DNA from: Sphingomonas mucosissima
GTDB lineage: Bacteria; Pseudomonadota; Alphaproteobacteria; Sphingomonadales; Sphingomonadaceae
Direction of reading: 5' to 3'
Assembly (NCBI RefSeq): GCF_002197665.1
Contig: NZ_NBBJ01000001.1
Location: 930,001-994,000 of the forward strand
Length of the DNA: 64,000 nucleotides
The notes under the pieces were generated by a model, which made no database searches, was not told the DNA's origin, and saw only the letters and a list, made by a program, of their open reading frames with translations. A program made the translations under genes and the position numbers. Numbering within the stretch: position 1 is the first letter of the stretch; the number at the start of each line of letters is the position of its first letter. This document shows positions 28,517 to 37,171 of the stretch, piece after piece.

Positions 28517-29127
28517 TATTCCTGCGGCGGGATGGTCGCGGGTGCGTCGCCCGCCTGTAGGCCATGCCGCATCAGCATCGGCACGTTGGCGATCGCGAAT
28601 ACCAGCGTCAGCGGGATCGCGCCCCAGAGCTTGAAGCCGACCCAGAAGTCAGTGCTTGTGTTCCGCCACACGGTTTCGTTCAGCACGGCCATGAACACGA
28701 AGAACAGCGCCCAATTCCGCGTCAGCTTGCGCCAGCCCTCTGCGGTCAGCCCAGGATAGGCACTCTCCAGCAGCATTTGTAGCAGCGGGCGCCCGGTCGC
28801 GAGGCCGATGCCCAGCGTTGCCGCGAAGATGGCGTAAACAAATGTCGGCTTCATCTTGATGAAGCGTTCGTCCTGGAACCAGATCGTCAGCCCACCGAAC
28901 ACGATCACCAGCGCGCCCGAGATCAGCAGCATCGGCGGGATGTGCCGGGTTTTCCACCAAGAGATGGCAAGCGCGACAACCATCGCGAGCATGAATGCGC
29001 CGGTCGCGGCGATGATGCGTGCGATGGCTGGGCCCGGCGTCAGGAAATTGAACGCGAAGAACACGAGCAGCGGCCCGTAATCGAGCGCCAGCCGCAGGCC
29101 GGGGGAAGGTTTGCGCGCTTCGGTCAA
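28516..29127 (-). CDS. ispZ: Inner-membrane septation protein A
   Basis: A 203-residue polytopic membrane protein (YciB/IspZ family) with about six helices and the family stretches LDYGPLLVFFAFNF, KPTFVYAIFAATLG, LTRNWALFFVFMAVLNE and FWVGFKLWGAIPLT. Family members contribute to envelope integrity and cell division, by a poorly defined mechanism. It follows ftsY by 107 bp on the same strand, a typical alphaproteobacterial arrangement. Confidence 0.93.
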   Translation of the reverse strand: MTEARKPSPGLRLALDYGPLLVFFAFNFLTPGPAIARIIAATGAFMLAMVVALAISWWKTRHIPPMLLISGALVIVFGGLTIWFQDERFIKMKPTFVYAIFAATLGIGLATGRPLLQMLLESAYPGLTAEGWRKLTRNWALFFVFMAVLNETVWRNTSTDFWVGFKLWGAIPLTLVFAIANVPMLMRHGLQAGDAPATIPPQE

Positions 29128-29234
29128 GTTATACTCCGTTCGCCTGCCGCGCGGCAGCAGGCGTTCTTCTATCCCCGCCGTCGTACCAGCAGGGTCACGA
29201 CATGATCACAACAGCCGAGCGTCGCCGGGGTTCA

Positions 29235-30164
29235 TCACCCGCGATCGACGCCGGCGATGATGCGGCTCACCTCATTGGGATCGAACGGCCGCAGATCGTT
29301 CATCGATTCGCCAACGCCGATGGCATGGATGGGCAGGCCATAACGCTCCGCCGCTGCCACCAGCACGCCGCCGCGTGCAGTGCCGTCGAGCTTGGTCATG
29401 ACGAGGCCCGTCACACCCGCCACTTCCTTGAACACCTCGATCTGGCTCAACGCGTTCTGCCCAGTGGTTGCATCGAGCACGAGCACCACGTCATGCGGTG
29501 AGGCGGGGTTGATGCGGCCCAGCACGCGCCGGATCTTGGCCAGTTCGTCCATCAACTCGCGCTTGTTCTGCAGGCGCCCCGCCGTGTCGACGATCAGCAC
29601 GTCGATGCCGGTCTCGGTCGCCTTCTTTACGGCATCCCAGACGATGCCGGCCGCGTCGCCGCCCTCGGGCCCCGTCACGATCGGCACGCCGACCCGCTCG
29701 GCCCAGGTTGCAAGCTGGCCGATGGCCGCGGCACGAAACGTATCGCCCGCCGCCAGCATCACGCCATAATCCTGCTCCATGAACAGGTGCGCCAACTTGG
29801 CGATCGTAGTGGTCTTGCCCGACCCGTTCACCCCAATCACCAGGATCACCTGCGGCCGGGGAAAGGCATCGATCTCCAGCGGCTTGGCGACTTGCGCCAG
29901 CACCTTTTCCACTTCCTCGGCTACGACCAGTCGGATGCCGAGCTCCTCCATGTTGCGCTCGAAGCTGCCCTCCGCCAGCCGGGTGCGGATGCGCGTGGCA
30001 GTCTGGGGGCCGAGATCCGACGCGATCAGCGCTTCCTCGACCTCGTCGAGCGTTTCCTCGTCCAGCCGCGCGGTGCCGAGCCCCGCGAGATTGCCGACCA
30101 GCCGGTCGGACGTGCGGCGGAAACCGCCAAGAAGCTTGTCATGCCAGGAACGCTGGTCAGTCAT
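29235..30164 (-). CDS. ftsY: Signal recognition particle receptor FtsY
   Basis: A 309-residue SRP GTPase that docks SRP-ribosome complexes at the membrane for co-translational insertion. The NG domain shows GVNGSGKTTTIAKLA (G1), DTAGRLQNK (G3), TKLDGTARGG (G4) and the helical N domain before it. It lacks the long acidic A domain of E. coli FtsY, as is common in alphaproteobacteria. Its ATG overlaps the mtaB stop by 4 bp. Confidence 0.97.
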   Translation of the reverse strand: MTDQRSWHDKLLGGFRRTSDRLVGNLAGLGTARLDEETLDEVEEALIASDLGPQTATRIRTRLAEGSFERNMEELGIRLVVAEEVEKVLAQVAKPLEIDAFPRPQVILVIGVNGSGKTTTIAKLAHLFMEQDYGVMLAAGDTFRAAAIGQLATWAERVGVPIVTGPEGGDAAGIVWDAVKKATETGIDVLIVDTAGRLQNKRELMDELAKIRRVLGRINPASPHDVVLVLDATTGQNALSQIEVFKEVAGVTGLVMTKLDGTARGGVLVAAAERYGLPIHAIGVGESMNDLRPFDPNEVSRIIAGVDRG

Positions 30165-31405
30165 GCAGGAATCCCAATGAGGTGATCGTGGGCAGCGTCT
30201 ATGATGGATACGGAACGGACGTCCCCGATCTTTCCCATCCGAACGGCCGATAGGGCAGCATCAGCACTAGGCAAAGCCGTTGTGGCATGATCCTGCGGAG
30301 CTAGGCTTGGATCGACTAGCCGTATCTCGGCAAAATTCTCGGCGTGGCCGCGGTCGCCCGGCTTCTCTATCACGATTCGCTGCGTGGTGCCGACCAGCGA
30401 TGCAAGCCAGCTGCGCCGCCGCCGGTCAGCCGCTTCGCGAAGCTGGGCAGCGCGGGCTCGCGCCACCACCGGCGATACCTGCGGCATGCGCGCGGCGGGC
30501 GTACCGGTGCGCGGCGAATAAGGAAACACATGGGCATGAACGATGTCGCAATCGTCGATCAGCGCCAGCGTATTGGCAAACGCCGCCTCGCTCTCCGTGG
30601 GAAAGCCGGCGATCAGGTCTGCACCGACAGCAATGTCGCGCCTTGCTTTCAGCCGCTCCACGGTGGCGATCGCCTCCGCGCGCAGATGCCGCCGCTTCAT
30701 GCGCTTCAGGATCAGATCGTCCCCCGCCTGCAGCGACAGGTGAACATGCGGCATCACCCTCGGCTCCCCCGTGATCAGCTCGAATAGCCGGTCGTCGATC
30801 TCTATCGTGTCTAGCGAGGAAAGGCGCAGGCGCGGCAGCGCCGGCACGCCGACAAGCACCGCCTCGACCAACGCGCCAAGCCCGCCGTCATAGCTCGTCA
30901 GGTCAACGCCGGTCAGCACGATCTCGCGCGCGCCCTGCTGCACGAGCTCGGCGGCTGCGGAAACGACCTGGCCGACAGGCTCCGAACGGCTTGGCCCGCG
31001 CCCCATCGGGATCGCACAAAAGGTGCAGGCATGATCGCACCCATTCTGCACGCCCAGAAACGCGCGCGCGTGCCGGCGGGCGGGCCTTTGATTGGGGAAG
31101 GCCCCCCACGTTGCGGGCAGCAGCTTCGCCGCATTGGGCACCACCCGGTCGACCTCGGGCATGGCGGCGAACGCGTCGTGGTCCATCTCCGATGCGCAGC
31201 CGGTAACGACGATCTTTGCCTCCGGCCGATCGCGGCGTGCCCGCCGGATGGCCACGCGCGTCTGCCGCATGGCTTCGTTTGTCACACCACAGCCGTTGAT
31301 CACCACCATATCGTCGGCACCGACGAGCGCGCGAATCGTTTCGCTCTCGGCAAGGTTCAAACGACAGCCCAGCGTGATCACATCGGGCGAACGGGAGGGA
31401 AGCAT
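30161..31405 (-). CDS. mtaB: tRNA t6A37 methylthiotransferase MtaB
   Basis: About 414 residues; a radical-SAM methylthiotransferase that converts t6A37 to ms2t6A37 in ANN-decoding tRNAs. The three N-terminal cluster cysteines are in TLGCRLN, INGCGV and VTGCASE, and the radical-SAM CxxxCxxC is CDHACTFCAIPMGRG. The short N-terminus ending in TLGCRLNLAESE fits MtaB more than MiaB or RimO. The ATG at 31405 overlaps the start codon of the divergent DUF924 gene by 2 bp; a GTG at 31381, immediately before ITLGCRLN, is a credible alternative. Confidence 0.9.
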   Translation of the reverse strand: MLPSRSPDVITLGCRLNLAESETIRALVGADDMVVINGCGVTNEAMRQTRVAIRRARRDRPEAKIVVTGCASEMDHDAFAAMPEVDRVVPNAAKLLPATWGAFPNQRPARRHARAFLGVQNGCDHACTFCAIPMGRGPSRSEPVGQVVSAAAELVQQGAREIVLTGVDLTSYDGGLGALVEAVLVGVPALPRLRLSSLDTIEIDDRLFELITGEPRVMPHVHLSLQAGDDLILKRMKRRHLRAEAIATVERLKARRDIAVGADLIAGFPTESEAAFANTLALIDDCDIVHAHVFPYSPRTGTPAARMPQVSPVVARARAAQLREAADRRRRSWLASLVGTTQRIVIEKPGDRGHAENFAEIRLVDPSLAPQDHATTALPSADAALSAVRMGKIGDVRSVSIIDAAHDHLIGIPA

Positions 31406-31994
31406 GAGGGGCGATCTAGGGGCCGAGCACGCGATAGTCCACGATGCGGCGCAGGAGGTGCTGGACTTCTGGTTCGCGCTGCCGATGGAAAAGCAGTTCG
31501 CCAGGGACGCGGCACTGGACCAGGAGATCGCCGAGCGGTTCGGCGCCTTGCGCGACACGGTGTACCGGACGGAGGCGGAAGATTGGCGCGACGGCCCGGA
31601 TCAGCTGCTCGCCGCGATCGTGCTGCTCGATCAATTTTCCCGCAACATTTATCGTGATTCGCCGCGCGCCTATGAGGCGGATGCGCTTGCGGTGGCGCTG
31701 TGCCAACTGGCAATCGAGCGCGGCTGGGAAGCGCGTTACGCCCCGGAGGAGCGCGCCTTCCTGTACATGCCATTGATTCATGCAGAGGACATCGCGTTGC
31801 AACGGCTCAGCGTCGCCAAGTTCTCCGAGCTTGGCGGCGACAACCTGTCCTATGCCATCGGGCATCTCGAGATCGTTGCGCGATTCGGGCGCTTCCCGAC
31901 CCGCAATGCGGTGCTCGGACGCCAGACGACGCCGCAGGAACGCGCGTATCTCGACGATGCCGACGCCGACAGTTTCGGGCCGCCGAAGGGATAA
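31404..31994 (+). CDS. DUF924 family protein
   Basis: A 196-residue all-alpha protein with the DUF924 signature: EVLDFWFAL at the N-terminus, AAIVLLDQFSRNIYRDSPRAY in the middle, and LSYAIGHLEIVARFGRFPTRN. The family has a TPR-like fold and no established function. The ATG is backed by GGGAGGGA 4-5 bp upstream, which itself lies inside the mtaB 5' end on the other strand. Confidence 0.88.
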   Translation: MRGDLGAEHAIVHDAAQEVLDFWFALPMEKQFARDAALDQEIAERFGALRDTVYRTEAEDWRDGPDQLLAAIVLLDQFSRNIYRDSPRAYEADALAVALCQLAIERGWEARYAPEERAFLYMPLIHAEDIALQRLSVAKFSELGGDNLSYAIGHLEIVARFGRFPTRNAVLGRQTTPQERAYLDDADADSFGPPKG

Positions 31995-32065
31995 GACCCA
32001 TGCGTCGAGCAGGGCGTCGCTAAGTGAGGCGCGGCGGCGAGCGCCTCCTCGGCGATGCTAGCCGG

Positions 32066-32863
32066 TCACGCTCCCCGGAACACTGCCTCACGCTTCTCTA
32101 GCAGGGCCGCCACGCCTTCGCGGTGGTCGGCGGTGGCATGGCTCACCGCCTGTGCCGTAGATGCCGAATCAAGCGCCTGATCATAGGTGCTCGTCTGCCC
32201 CTGCCGCAGCAGCGACTTGGTCAGGCGGAGCGAATGCGGGGGCAGGGCAGCGATTTTGCCGGCGAGCGCAAGCGCTTCGTCCATCAGGCTATCATGCGAT
32301 ACCACGCGGCTGACGAGCCCCCATTCGGCGGCCGTGTTCGCATCCACCACGTCGCCGGTGAAGAACAGCTCGGCTGCCCGGCTCATCCCGATCGTCCGCG
32401 GCAACAGCCAGGAGCCGCCATCGCCCGGCACTAGCCCAAGTTTCAGGAAGGTGACGCCGAACTTCGCCTTGTCGCTGGCGATGCGGATGTCCGCCATGCA
32501 CGCCACGTCGCAGCCGAGGCCGATCGCCGGGCCGTTGACCGCAGCGATCACCGGCATGTCGAGCGAGAACAGCGCCCGCGCGATACGGTGGATGTTGCGC
32601 TGATAATGGCTGCGGATGCCGAGCCCCGAACCGGAGAACGGCCCCGCCGGGTCCGCCATCTTCTTGATGTCGCCGCCGGCCGAAAACGCTCGTCCCTCCC
32701 CGGTCAGGATGACGCAGCGGATCGACATGTCAGCGTTCAGCGCGTCGCACGCGGCACGCACCGCCTCGCCATCGCCATCCGCACCCAGCGCGTTCATCGC
32801 GTCGGGTCGATTCAGACGAAGGATGGCGATTGCGCCGCGGATCTCGGTGGTAACAAAGGTCAT
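32066..32863 (-). CDS. Enoyl-CoA hydratase/isomerase family protein
   Basis: A 265-residue crotonase-fold protein. Oxyanion-hole stretches AFSAGGDIKKM and GPAIGLGCDVACMADIRIAS are clear. It lacks an obvious pair of catalytic Glu residues in the positions of classical hydratases (the region reads FLKLGLVPGDGGSWLLPR), so isomerase or another crotonase reaction is possible. It starts 13 bp after the paired acyl-CoA dehydrogenases and surely shares their transcript. The ATG at 32863 fits the family N-terminus; an open frame upstream is antisense noise. Confidence 0.88.
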   Translation of the reverse strand: MTFVTTEIRGAIAILRLNRPDAMNALGADGDGEAVRAACDALNADMSIRCVILTGEGRAFSAGGDIKKMADPAGPFSGSGLGIRSHYQRNIHRIARALFSLDMPVIAAVNGPAIGLGCDVACMADIRIASDKAKFGVTFLKLGLVPGDGGSWLLPRTIGMSRAAELFFTGDVVDANTAAEWGLVSRVVSHDSLMDEALALAGKIAALPPHSLRLTKSLLRQGQTSTYDQALDSASTAQAVSHATADHREGVAALLEKREAVFRGA

Positions 32864-32876
32864 GGATGATCTCCGG

Positions 32877-34028
32877 TCAGCGCAGGCCCAGGCCGCGGGC
32901 GATAATACCGCGCAGGATTTCGCGCGTGCCGCCGCGCAGCGAGAAGCTCGGCGAGTTCCCCGTGTTATGAGCAAGAACGGCGATGAAATCTGAAGTGGAT
33001 GCGGTGTCGGGTTCGGCATCCACCAGGTTGCGCGCGATGTCCCCCAGTTCCTGCTCGAAGGTCGCGCCCAGGTCCTTCACGATCGCTGCGTGGGTACCGG
33101 GGTTCTCGCCAGCTTCAAGCATGGCGGCGACGCCGCGCGACAGGCGCCGCAGGGTGACGAGATGAGCGGTCAATCGGCCGAGCGCCAGTTCGGCAGCCTC
33201 GCTGGTCGAGCCCTGAAGCGCGCCGATCAGCTCGATGAACAGCTGCATCGATGAAAGAAAGCGCTCCGGCCCGCTCCGCTCGAAGGCGAGTTCGCTCATC
33301 ACCTGTTCCCAGCCCGCGCCTTCCGTCCCGATCAGGGCGGAGGAGGGGAGGAACGCATCCTCGAAATGCACCTCGTTGAAATGGTGCTGTCCGGCCAGAT
33401 CGATGATCGGGCGGATGGTGATCCCGTCAGTAGCCTTCAGGTCCACGAGCAACTGGCTTGTTCCGGCCTGCCGATCGGCCGCCGTTCCACTCGTACGGCA
33501 GAACAGGATCATATAATCGGCGTGGTGCGCGCCGGTGGTCCACAGCTTCGTGCCCGTCACGTGCCAACCGCCGTCCACGGGAACCGCGCGGGTGCGGGTC
33601 GCGGCCAGGTCCGAGCCGGAATCGGGCTCGCTCATGCCGATGCAGAAGACGGTTTCGCCAGCCGCGATGCCGGGCAGGATCGTCTGCTTCTGCTCCTCGG
33701 TGCCGTATTTCAGCAGGCTCGGGCCGCTCTGGCGATCAGCGATCCAGTGCGCCGCGACGGGCGCGCCGGCCGCTAATGTTTCTTCCACCACGACATAGCG
33801 TTCGAAAGCACTGCGTTCGTGGCCGCCATATTGCTTAGGCCAGGTCATGCCCAGCCAGCCGCGCTGGCCAAGCTTGCGGCTGAAATCCCGGTCGAAGCCG
33901 TTCCAGCTATCGGCTCGCTGCAGAGGGGACCGATCGGCGAGCACGTCGGTCAGGAAGGCACGAACCTCCGCGCGAAGCGTTTCGGCTGCCTCGTGAACCG
34001 GCGGGGTTGGAAAACGAAGCGCTGTCAT
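32877..34028 (-). CDS. Acyl-CoA dehydrogenase (large-type subunit)
   Basis: A 383-residue FAD-dependent acyl-CoA dehydrogenase with the middle-domain signature GMSEPDSGSDLAATRTRA, the GWLGMTWPKQYGG stretch early on, and a C-terminal four-helix bundle ending in LRGGTREILRGIIARGLGL. It introduces the alpha-beta double bond. It overlaps the next dehydrogenase gene by 4 bp, so the two are likely to form a heteromeric enzyme, as known for FadE26-FadE27-like and IpdE-like pairs in steroid and bile-acid side-chain degradation. Confidence 0.92.
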   Translation of the reverse strand: MTALRFPTPPVHEAAETLRAEVRAFLTDVLADRSPLQRADSWNGFDRDFSRKLGQRGWLGMTWPKQYGGHERSAFERYVVVEETLAAGAPVAAHWIADRQSGPSLLKYGTEEQKQTILPGIAAGETVFCIGMSEPDSGSDLAATRTRAVPVDGGWHVTGTKLWTTGAHHADYMILFCRTSGTAADRQAGTSQLLVDLKATDGITIRPIIDLAGQHHFNEVHFEDAFLPSSALIGTEGAGWEQVMSELAFERSGPERFLSSMQLFIELIGALQGSTSEAAELALGRLTAHLVTLRRLSRGVAAMLEAGENPGTHAAIVKDLGATFEQELGDIARNLVDAEPDTASTSDFIAVLAHNTGNSPSFSLRGGTREILRGIIARGLGLR

Positions 34029-34996
34029 GCCGCCACCACCATCGGCCAATAGCAGTCTCGTCCGGCGCTGAGCGCGCGCTTGCCCAGCGCCAGCGTCCAG
34101 TGCCGCTGAGTCCCGAACTCGTCACGCCACGCCCACAAGGCGGTGGTAAAGCGATGCAACGCATGCTCGCGGGTGAAGCCGATTGCACCATGAAGCTGGT
34201 GGGCAATCGCAGTGGACTTGCTTGCCGCCTCGCCGATCCGCGTGCGCGCGACAGCCACGGCGAAGGTGAGGTCGCCGCCAACCGCGTAAGCGTCGGCGGC
34301 GTGATCCGCCGCGGCAGACGCCGCCGCCACTTCGCCGGCCAACTTGGCGAGCTCCTGCTGGATCGCCTGGAACTTTGCGAGCGGCCGGCCGAACTGTACG
34401 CGGCTCGAAACGTGCTCGACCGTCAGCTCGAGCACGCGCTCCAATGCGCCAGCCATCTGCAGGGCGCGGGCAAGGGCGCCAAGCTCTAGCAGCGGCACCG
34501 CGGCCGCTGCGCCTGCGTTTCCTTCCGGTATCGACAGTTGATCACGTGGGTGGCCAGCGACATTGGTGCTTTCTGCCGCGACGGGTAGGTCCGCGTGCCG
34601 CTGCAAGCCGCCGTCGGTCGCCACCACGACGGTGTTCGCAAACCGGCCCCACGGCACCCGCGCGTTTGCGCGCTCGGCCAGACCGACCGGCCCTTCCGCC
34701 AGCGGCAGGCCCGCCGACGCGAGCGCCGCATTGGCGACAATGGTTTCGGGGAGCGGCAGGGCAAGGGCGTGGCGGCCGGTCTGGCGGATCAAGGCAAGCG
34801 CCTCAGTGGCCGGTATGCCGAAGCCCCCGTGTTCCTCGGGCACCAGAGCCAGCGGGAGGCCGCTTTCCTCGATCGCCGCCCAGGCCGCGTCGGCCCAGCC
34901 GCCGTCGCGTCCGGCACCTTCGATCGCGTCGCCGTGCGTCGTGAACAGCCGCTCCGCCGTATCGGCGAGCATCGCCCCGACGTCGTTCAACTCCAT
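34025..34996 (-). CDS. Acyl-CoA dehydrogenase family protein (short partner)
   Basis: A 323-residue acyl-CoA dehydrogenase-like protein. The C-terminal bundle is conserved (RVQFGRPLAKFQAIQQELAKL; AHQLHGAIGFTREHALHRF), but the middle FAD/substrate domain is reduced: there is no clear copy of the SEPxxGSD motif. This is the pattern of the second subunit in heterotetrameric dehydrogenases, which contributes structure and part of one FAD site. The start at 34996 (MELNDVGAML) is chosen over an upstream open frame that does not resemble the family. Confidence 0.88.
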   Translation of the reverse strand: MELNDVGAMLADTAERLFTTHGDAIEGAGRDGGWADAAWAAIEESGLPLALVPEEHGGFGIPATEALALIRQTGRHALALPLPETIVANAALASAGLPLAEGPVGLAERANARVPWGRFANTVVVATDGGLQRHADLPVAAESTNVAGHPRDQLSIPEGNAGAAAAVPLLELGALARALQMAGALERVLELTVEHVSSRVQFGRPLAKFQAIQQELAKLAGEVAAASAAADHAADAYAVGGDLTFAVAVARTRIGEAASKSTAIAHQLHGAIGFTREHALHRFTTALWAWRDEFGTQRHWTLALGKRALSAGRDCYWPMVVAA

Positions 34997-35140
34997 TGCC
35001 CCAGCCGGTCCTGCTTGTGCATGGCCGCTCCTCTCCATTTGCCCTGTCGCTAAGCAACGATCCGGTGCTTGTCCACCTGACACTGCGGCTGGTCGGATCG
35101 CGTTGCCAGCGGTACGAAGGGGCAGTCAGAGGAGATCCGC

Positions 35141-35896
35141 TTGCGCCTGCTTTCCGCATTGCTCGTGCTGCTCTCGCTGCTCGCGCCGTCAGCTTGGGCG
35201 CAGCAGCGCGGCCCGCTGGTTCTCGCCGCCGCGAGTATGCAGGAGGCGCTGAGCGCAGCTGCGGACGCCTGGGAAAGGAAGGGCCATGCACGACCGGTGC
35301 TGTCCTTTGCGGCATCGTCGGCGCTTGCGCGGCAGGTCGCTGCCGGGGCGCCAGCCGATCTCTTCATCTCCGCGGATCAGGAATGGATGGACGATCTTGC
35401 CCGGCGCGACCTGCTGGCGCCCGGCACGCGGGCAAACCTCGTTGGCAATCGGTTGGTGGTGGTGGCCGGCCCCGAGGAGCGCTCACTTGCCAAGCTTCGG
35501 GGAACCGCGTTGGGACAGCAGCTGGCGGCTGGTCCTCTCGCCATGGCTGATCCTGACGCTGTTCCATCCGGCCGGTATGGCAAGGCCGCGCTGGAGCGGC
35601 TCGGCGCCTGGCCGATCGTCGCGCCACGCATTGTCAGGGCCGAGAGCGTCCGTGCCGCGCTGGCGCTCGTGGAGCGCGGCGCGGCTCCCTACGGGATCGT
35701 CTATCTCACCGACGCTCGCTTGTCGCCGAAGCTGCGCATCGCCGGCATCTTCCCGCACGGCAGCCATCCGCCAATTGTCTACCCGATCGCCCGGCTGAAG
35801 AGCGCGCGCAATGACAAGGCCGAAATGTTTCGCAAGTTCCTGATCTCCGCCCAGGGGCAGCAGATCATGGGCCGATACGGCTTTACCGCGCCTTGA
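35141..35896 (+). CDS. modA: Molybdate ABC transporter substrate-binding protein
   Basis: A 251-residue periplasmic protein that captures molybdate (or tungstate). It has a signal peptide cleaved near SAWAQQ and the ModA start VLAAASMQEALSAAADAW, plus FAASSALARQVAAGAPADLFISAD. The TTG start at 35141 is supported by GAGGAG 6 bp upstream; no ATG fits. First gene of modABC, overlapping modB by 4 bp (TTGA). No ModE-type operator was recognised upstream. Confidence 0.93.
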   Translation: MRLLSALLVLLSLLAPSAWAQQRGPLVLAAASMQEALSAAADAWERKGHARPVLSFAASSALARQVAAGAPADLFISADQEWMDDLARRDLLAPGTRANLVGNRLVVVAGPEERSLAKLRGTALGQQLAAGPLAMADPDAVPSGRYGKAALERLGAWPIVAPRIVRAESVRAALALVERGAAPYGIVYLTDARLSPKLRIAGIFPHGSHPPIVYPIARLKSARNDKAEMFRKFLISAQGQQIMGRYGFTAP

Positions 35897-36579
35897 CGGA
35901 TGAGCTCGAAACAATCGTTCGCCTCTCCCTGCTGATCGGGGGAGTGGCGACAGCCGGTACGCTGCCGGTGGCGTTTGCGCTCGCCTGGCTGCTCGCCCGC
36001 GGGCGCTTTCCCGGCAAGCTTCTGTTGGATGGCTTGGTACACCTTCCCCTCGTCGTGCCCCCAGTTGTCACCGGGTGGCTACTGCTAATCGCCTTCGCCC
36101 CGGCAGGTCCGCTGGGTATGCTGCTGGAGCGCTGGTTCGGCGTCTCGATCCTGTTCCGCTGGACGGGTGCGGCGGTGGCCGCAGCGATGATGGCTTTGCC
36201 CTTGATGGTTCGGGCGATTCGCTTGTCTATTGAAGGCGTTGACCAGCGACTTGAACAGGCCGCGCGAACATTGGGCGCGGGTCCATGGCGAACCTTTGCC
36301 ACCATCACCCTGCCGTTGGCGCTACCAGGCGTGCTCGCCGCAGCGATGCTCGGCTTCGCCCGGTCACTGGGTGAGTTCGGCGCCACGATCACCTTCGTGT
36401 CCAACGTCCCCGGCGAGACGCAGACGCTGCCGCTCGCGATCTATGCTGCCCTTCAGCGGCCCGGCGGCGAGGCCACGGTCTGGAAACTAGCGGGCATCTC
36501 CATCGCCATAAGCCTCATAGCTCTGATCGCTTCGGAGCTTCTTGGGCGGCGGCAGGGGCGGCGCCTCCATGTCCTTTGA
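35893..36579 (+). CDS. modB: Molybdate ABC transporter permease
   Basis: A 228-residue integral membrane protein with about five helices and the permease EAA loop (EGVDQRLEQAARTLGAGPWRTF) that docks the ATPase. It starts with TTG overlapping the modA stop and overlaps modC by 11 bp, so the three genes are tightly coupled. Confidence 0.93.
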   Translation: MTDELETIVRLSLLIGGVATAGTLPVAFALAWLLARGRFPGKLLLDGLVHLPLVVPPVVTGWLLLIAFAPAGPLGMLLERWFGVSILFRWTGAAVAAAMMALPLMVRAIRLSIEGVDQRLEQAARTLGAGPWRTFATITLPLALPGVLAAAMLGFARSLGEFGATITFVSNVPGETQTLPLAIYAALQRPGGEATVWKLAGISIAISLIALIASELLGRRQGRRLHVL

Positions 36580-37171
36580 GGTAGACGTCACCGCGCGGCG
36601 CGGTGACGCCGTCGTGGGCGCGACGTTCCAAGCCGGTGAAGGCAGCACCGTGCTTTTCGGCCCTTCCGGCGCGGGAAAGACCAGCCTTCTGATGATGATC
36701 GCGGGCTTGTTGCGGCCGGACACCGGCCGCGTACGTGTCAGCGGACAGGTGCTTTTCGATGCGGCCCGCCGTATCAACGTGCGGCCCGAGGATCGCCGCG
36801 CGGGCGTCGTGTTTCAGGAGCCGCGGCTGTTCCCGCACCTCTCCGTTCGGCGGAACCTCCTCTATGGCGCGGCCAGCGCGGAAGGGCTCGAAGAGATCGC
36901 CACGCGGCTCGATATCGCGCACCTGCTCGATCGTTGGCCAAGAACCTTGTCGGGTGGCGAGGCGCGGCGCGTCGCGATCGGGCGGGCGCTGTTGCGTGAT
37001 CCCGACTTCCTGTTGCTCGACGAGCCGCTTGCCTCGCTCGATCGCGCGCGCAGAGAGGAGGCGATGCTGATGATCGAGCGCGTACGGGATGAAACACGGC
37101 TGCCGATGCTGATCGTCACGCACGATCCCGAGGAAGCGGAGCGGCTCGGCCGTCAGATCATCCGGATGTGA
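36569..37171 (+). CDS. modC: Molybdate ABC transporter ATP-binding protein, short form
   Basis: A 200-residue ABC ATPase with Walker A FGPSGAGKTS, signature LSGGEARRVA, Walker B FLLLDEPLASLD and switch His in VTHDPEEAE. Usual ModC proteins are about 350 residues with a C-terminal TOBE/MOP regulatory domain; here the protein stops straight after the ATPase domain, so regulation by bound oxyanion must be absent or handled elsewhere. The last 14 bp overlap the convergent protease gene. The ATG at 36569 lies inside modB. Confidence 0.92.
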   Translation: MSFEVDVTARRGDAVVGATFQAGEGSTVLFGPSGAGKTSLLMMIAGLLRPDTGRVRVSGQVLFDAARRINVRPEDRRAGVVFQEPRLFPHLSVRRNLLYGAASAEGLEEIATRLDIAHLLDRWPRTLSGGEARRVAIGRALLRDPDFLLLDEPLASLDRARREEAMLMIERVRDETRLPMLIVTHDPEEAERLGRQIIRM

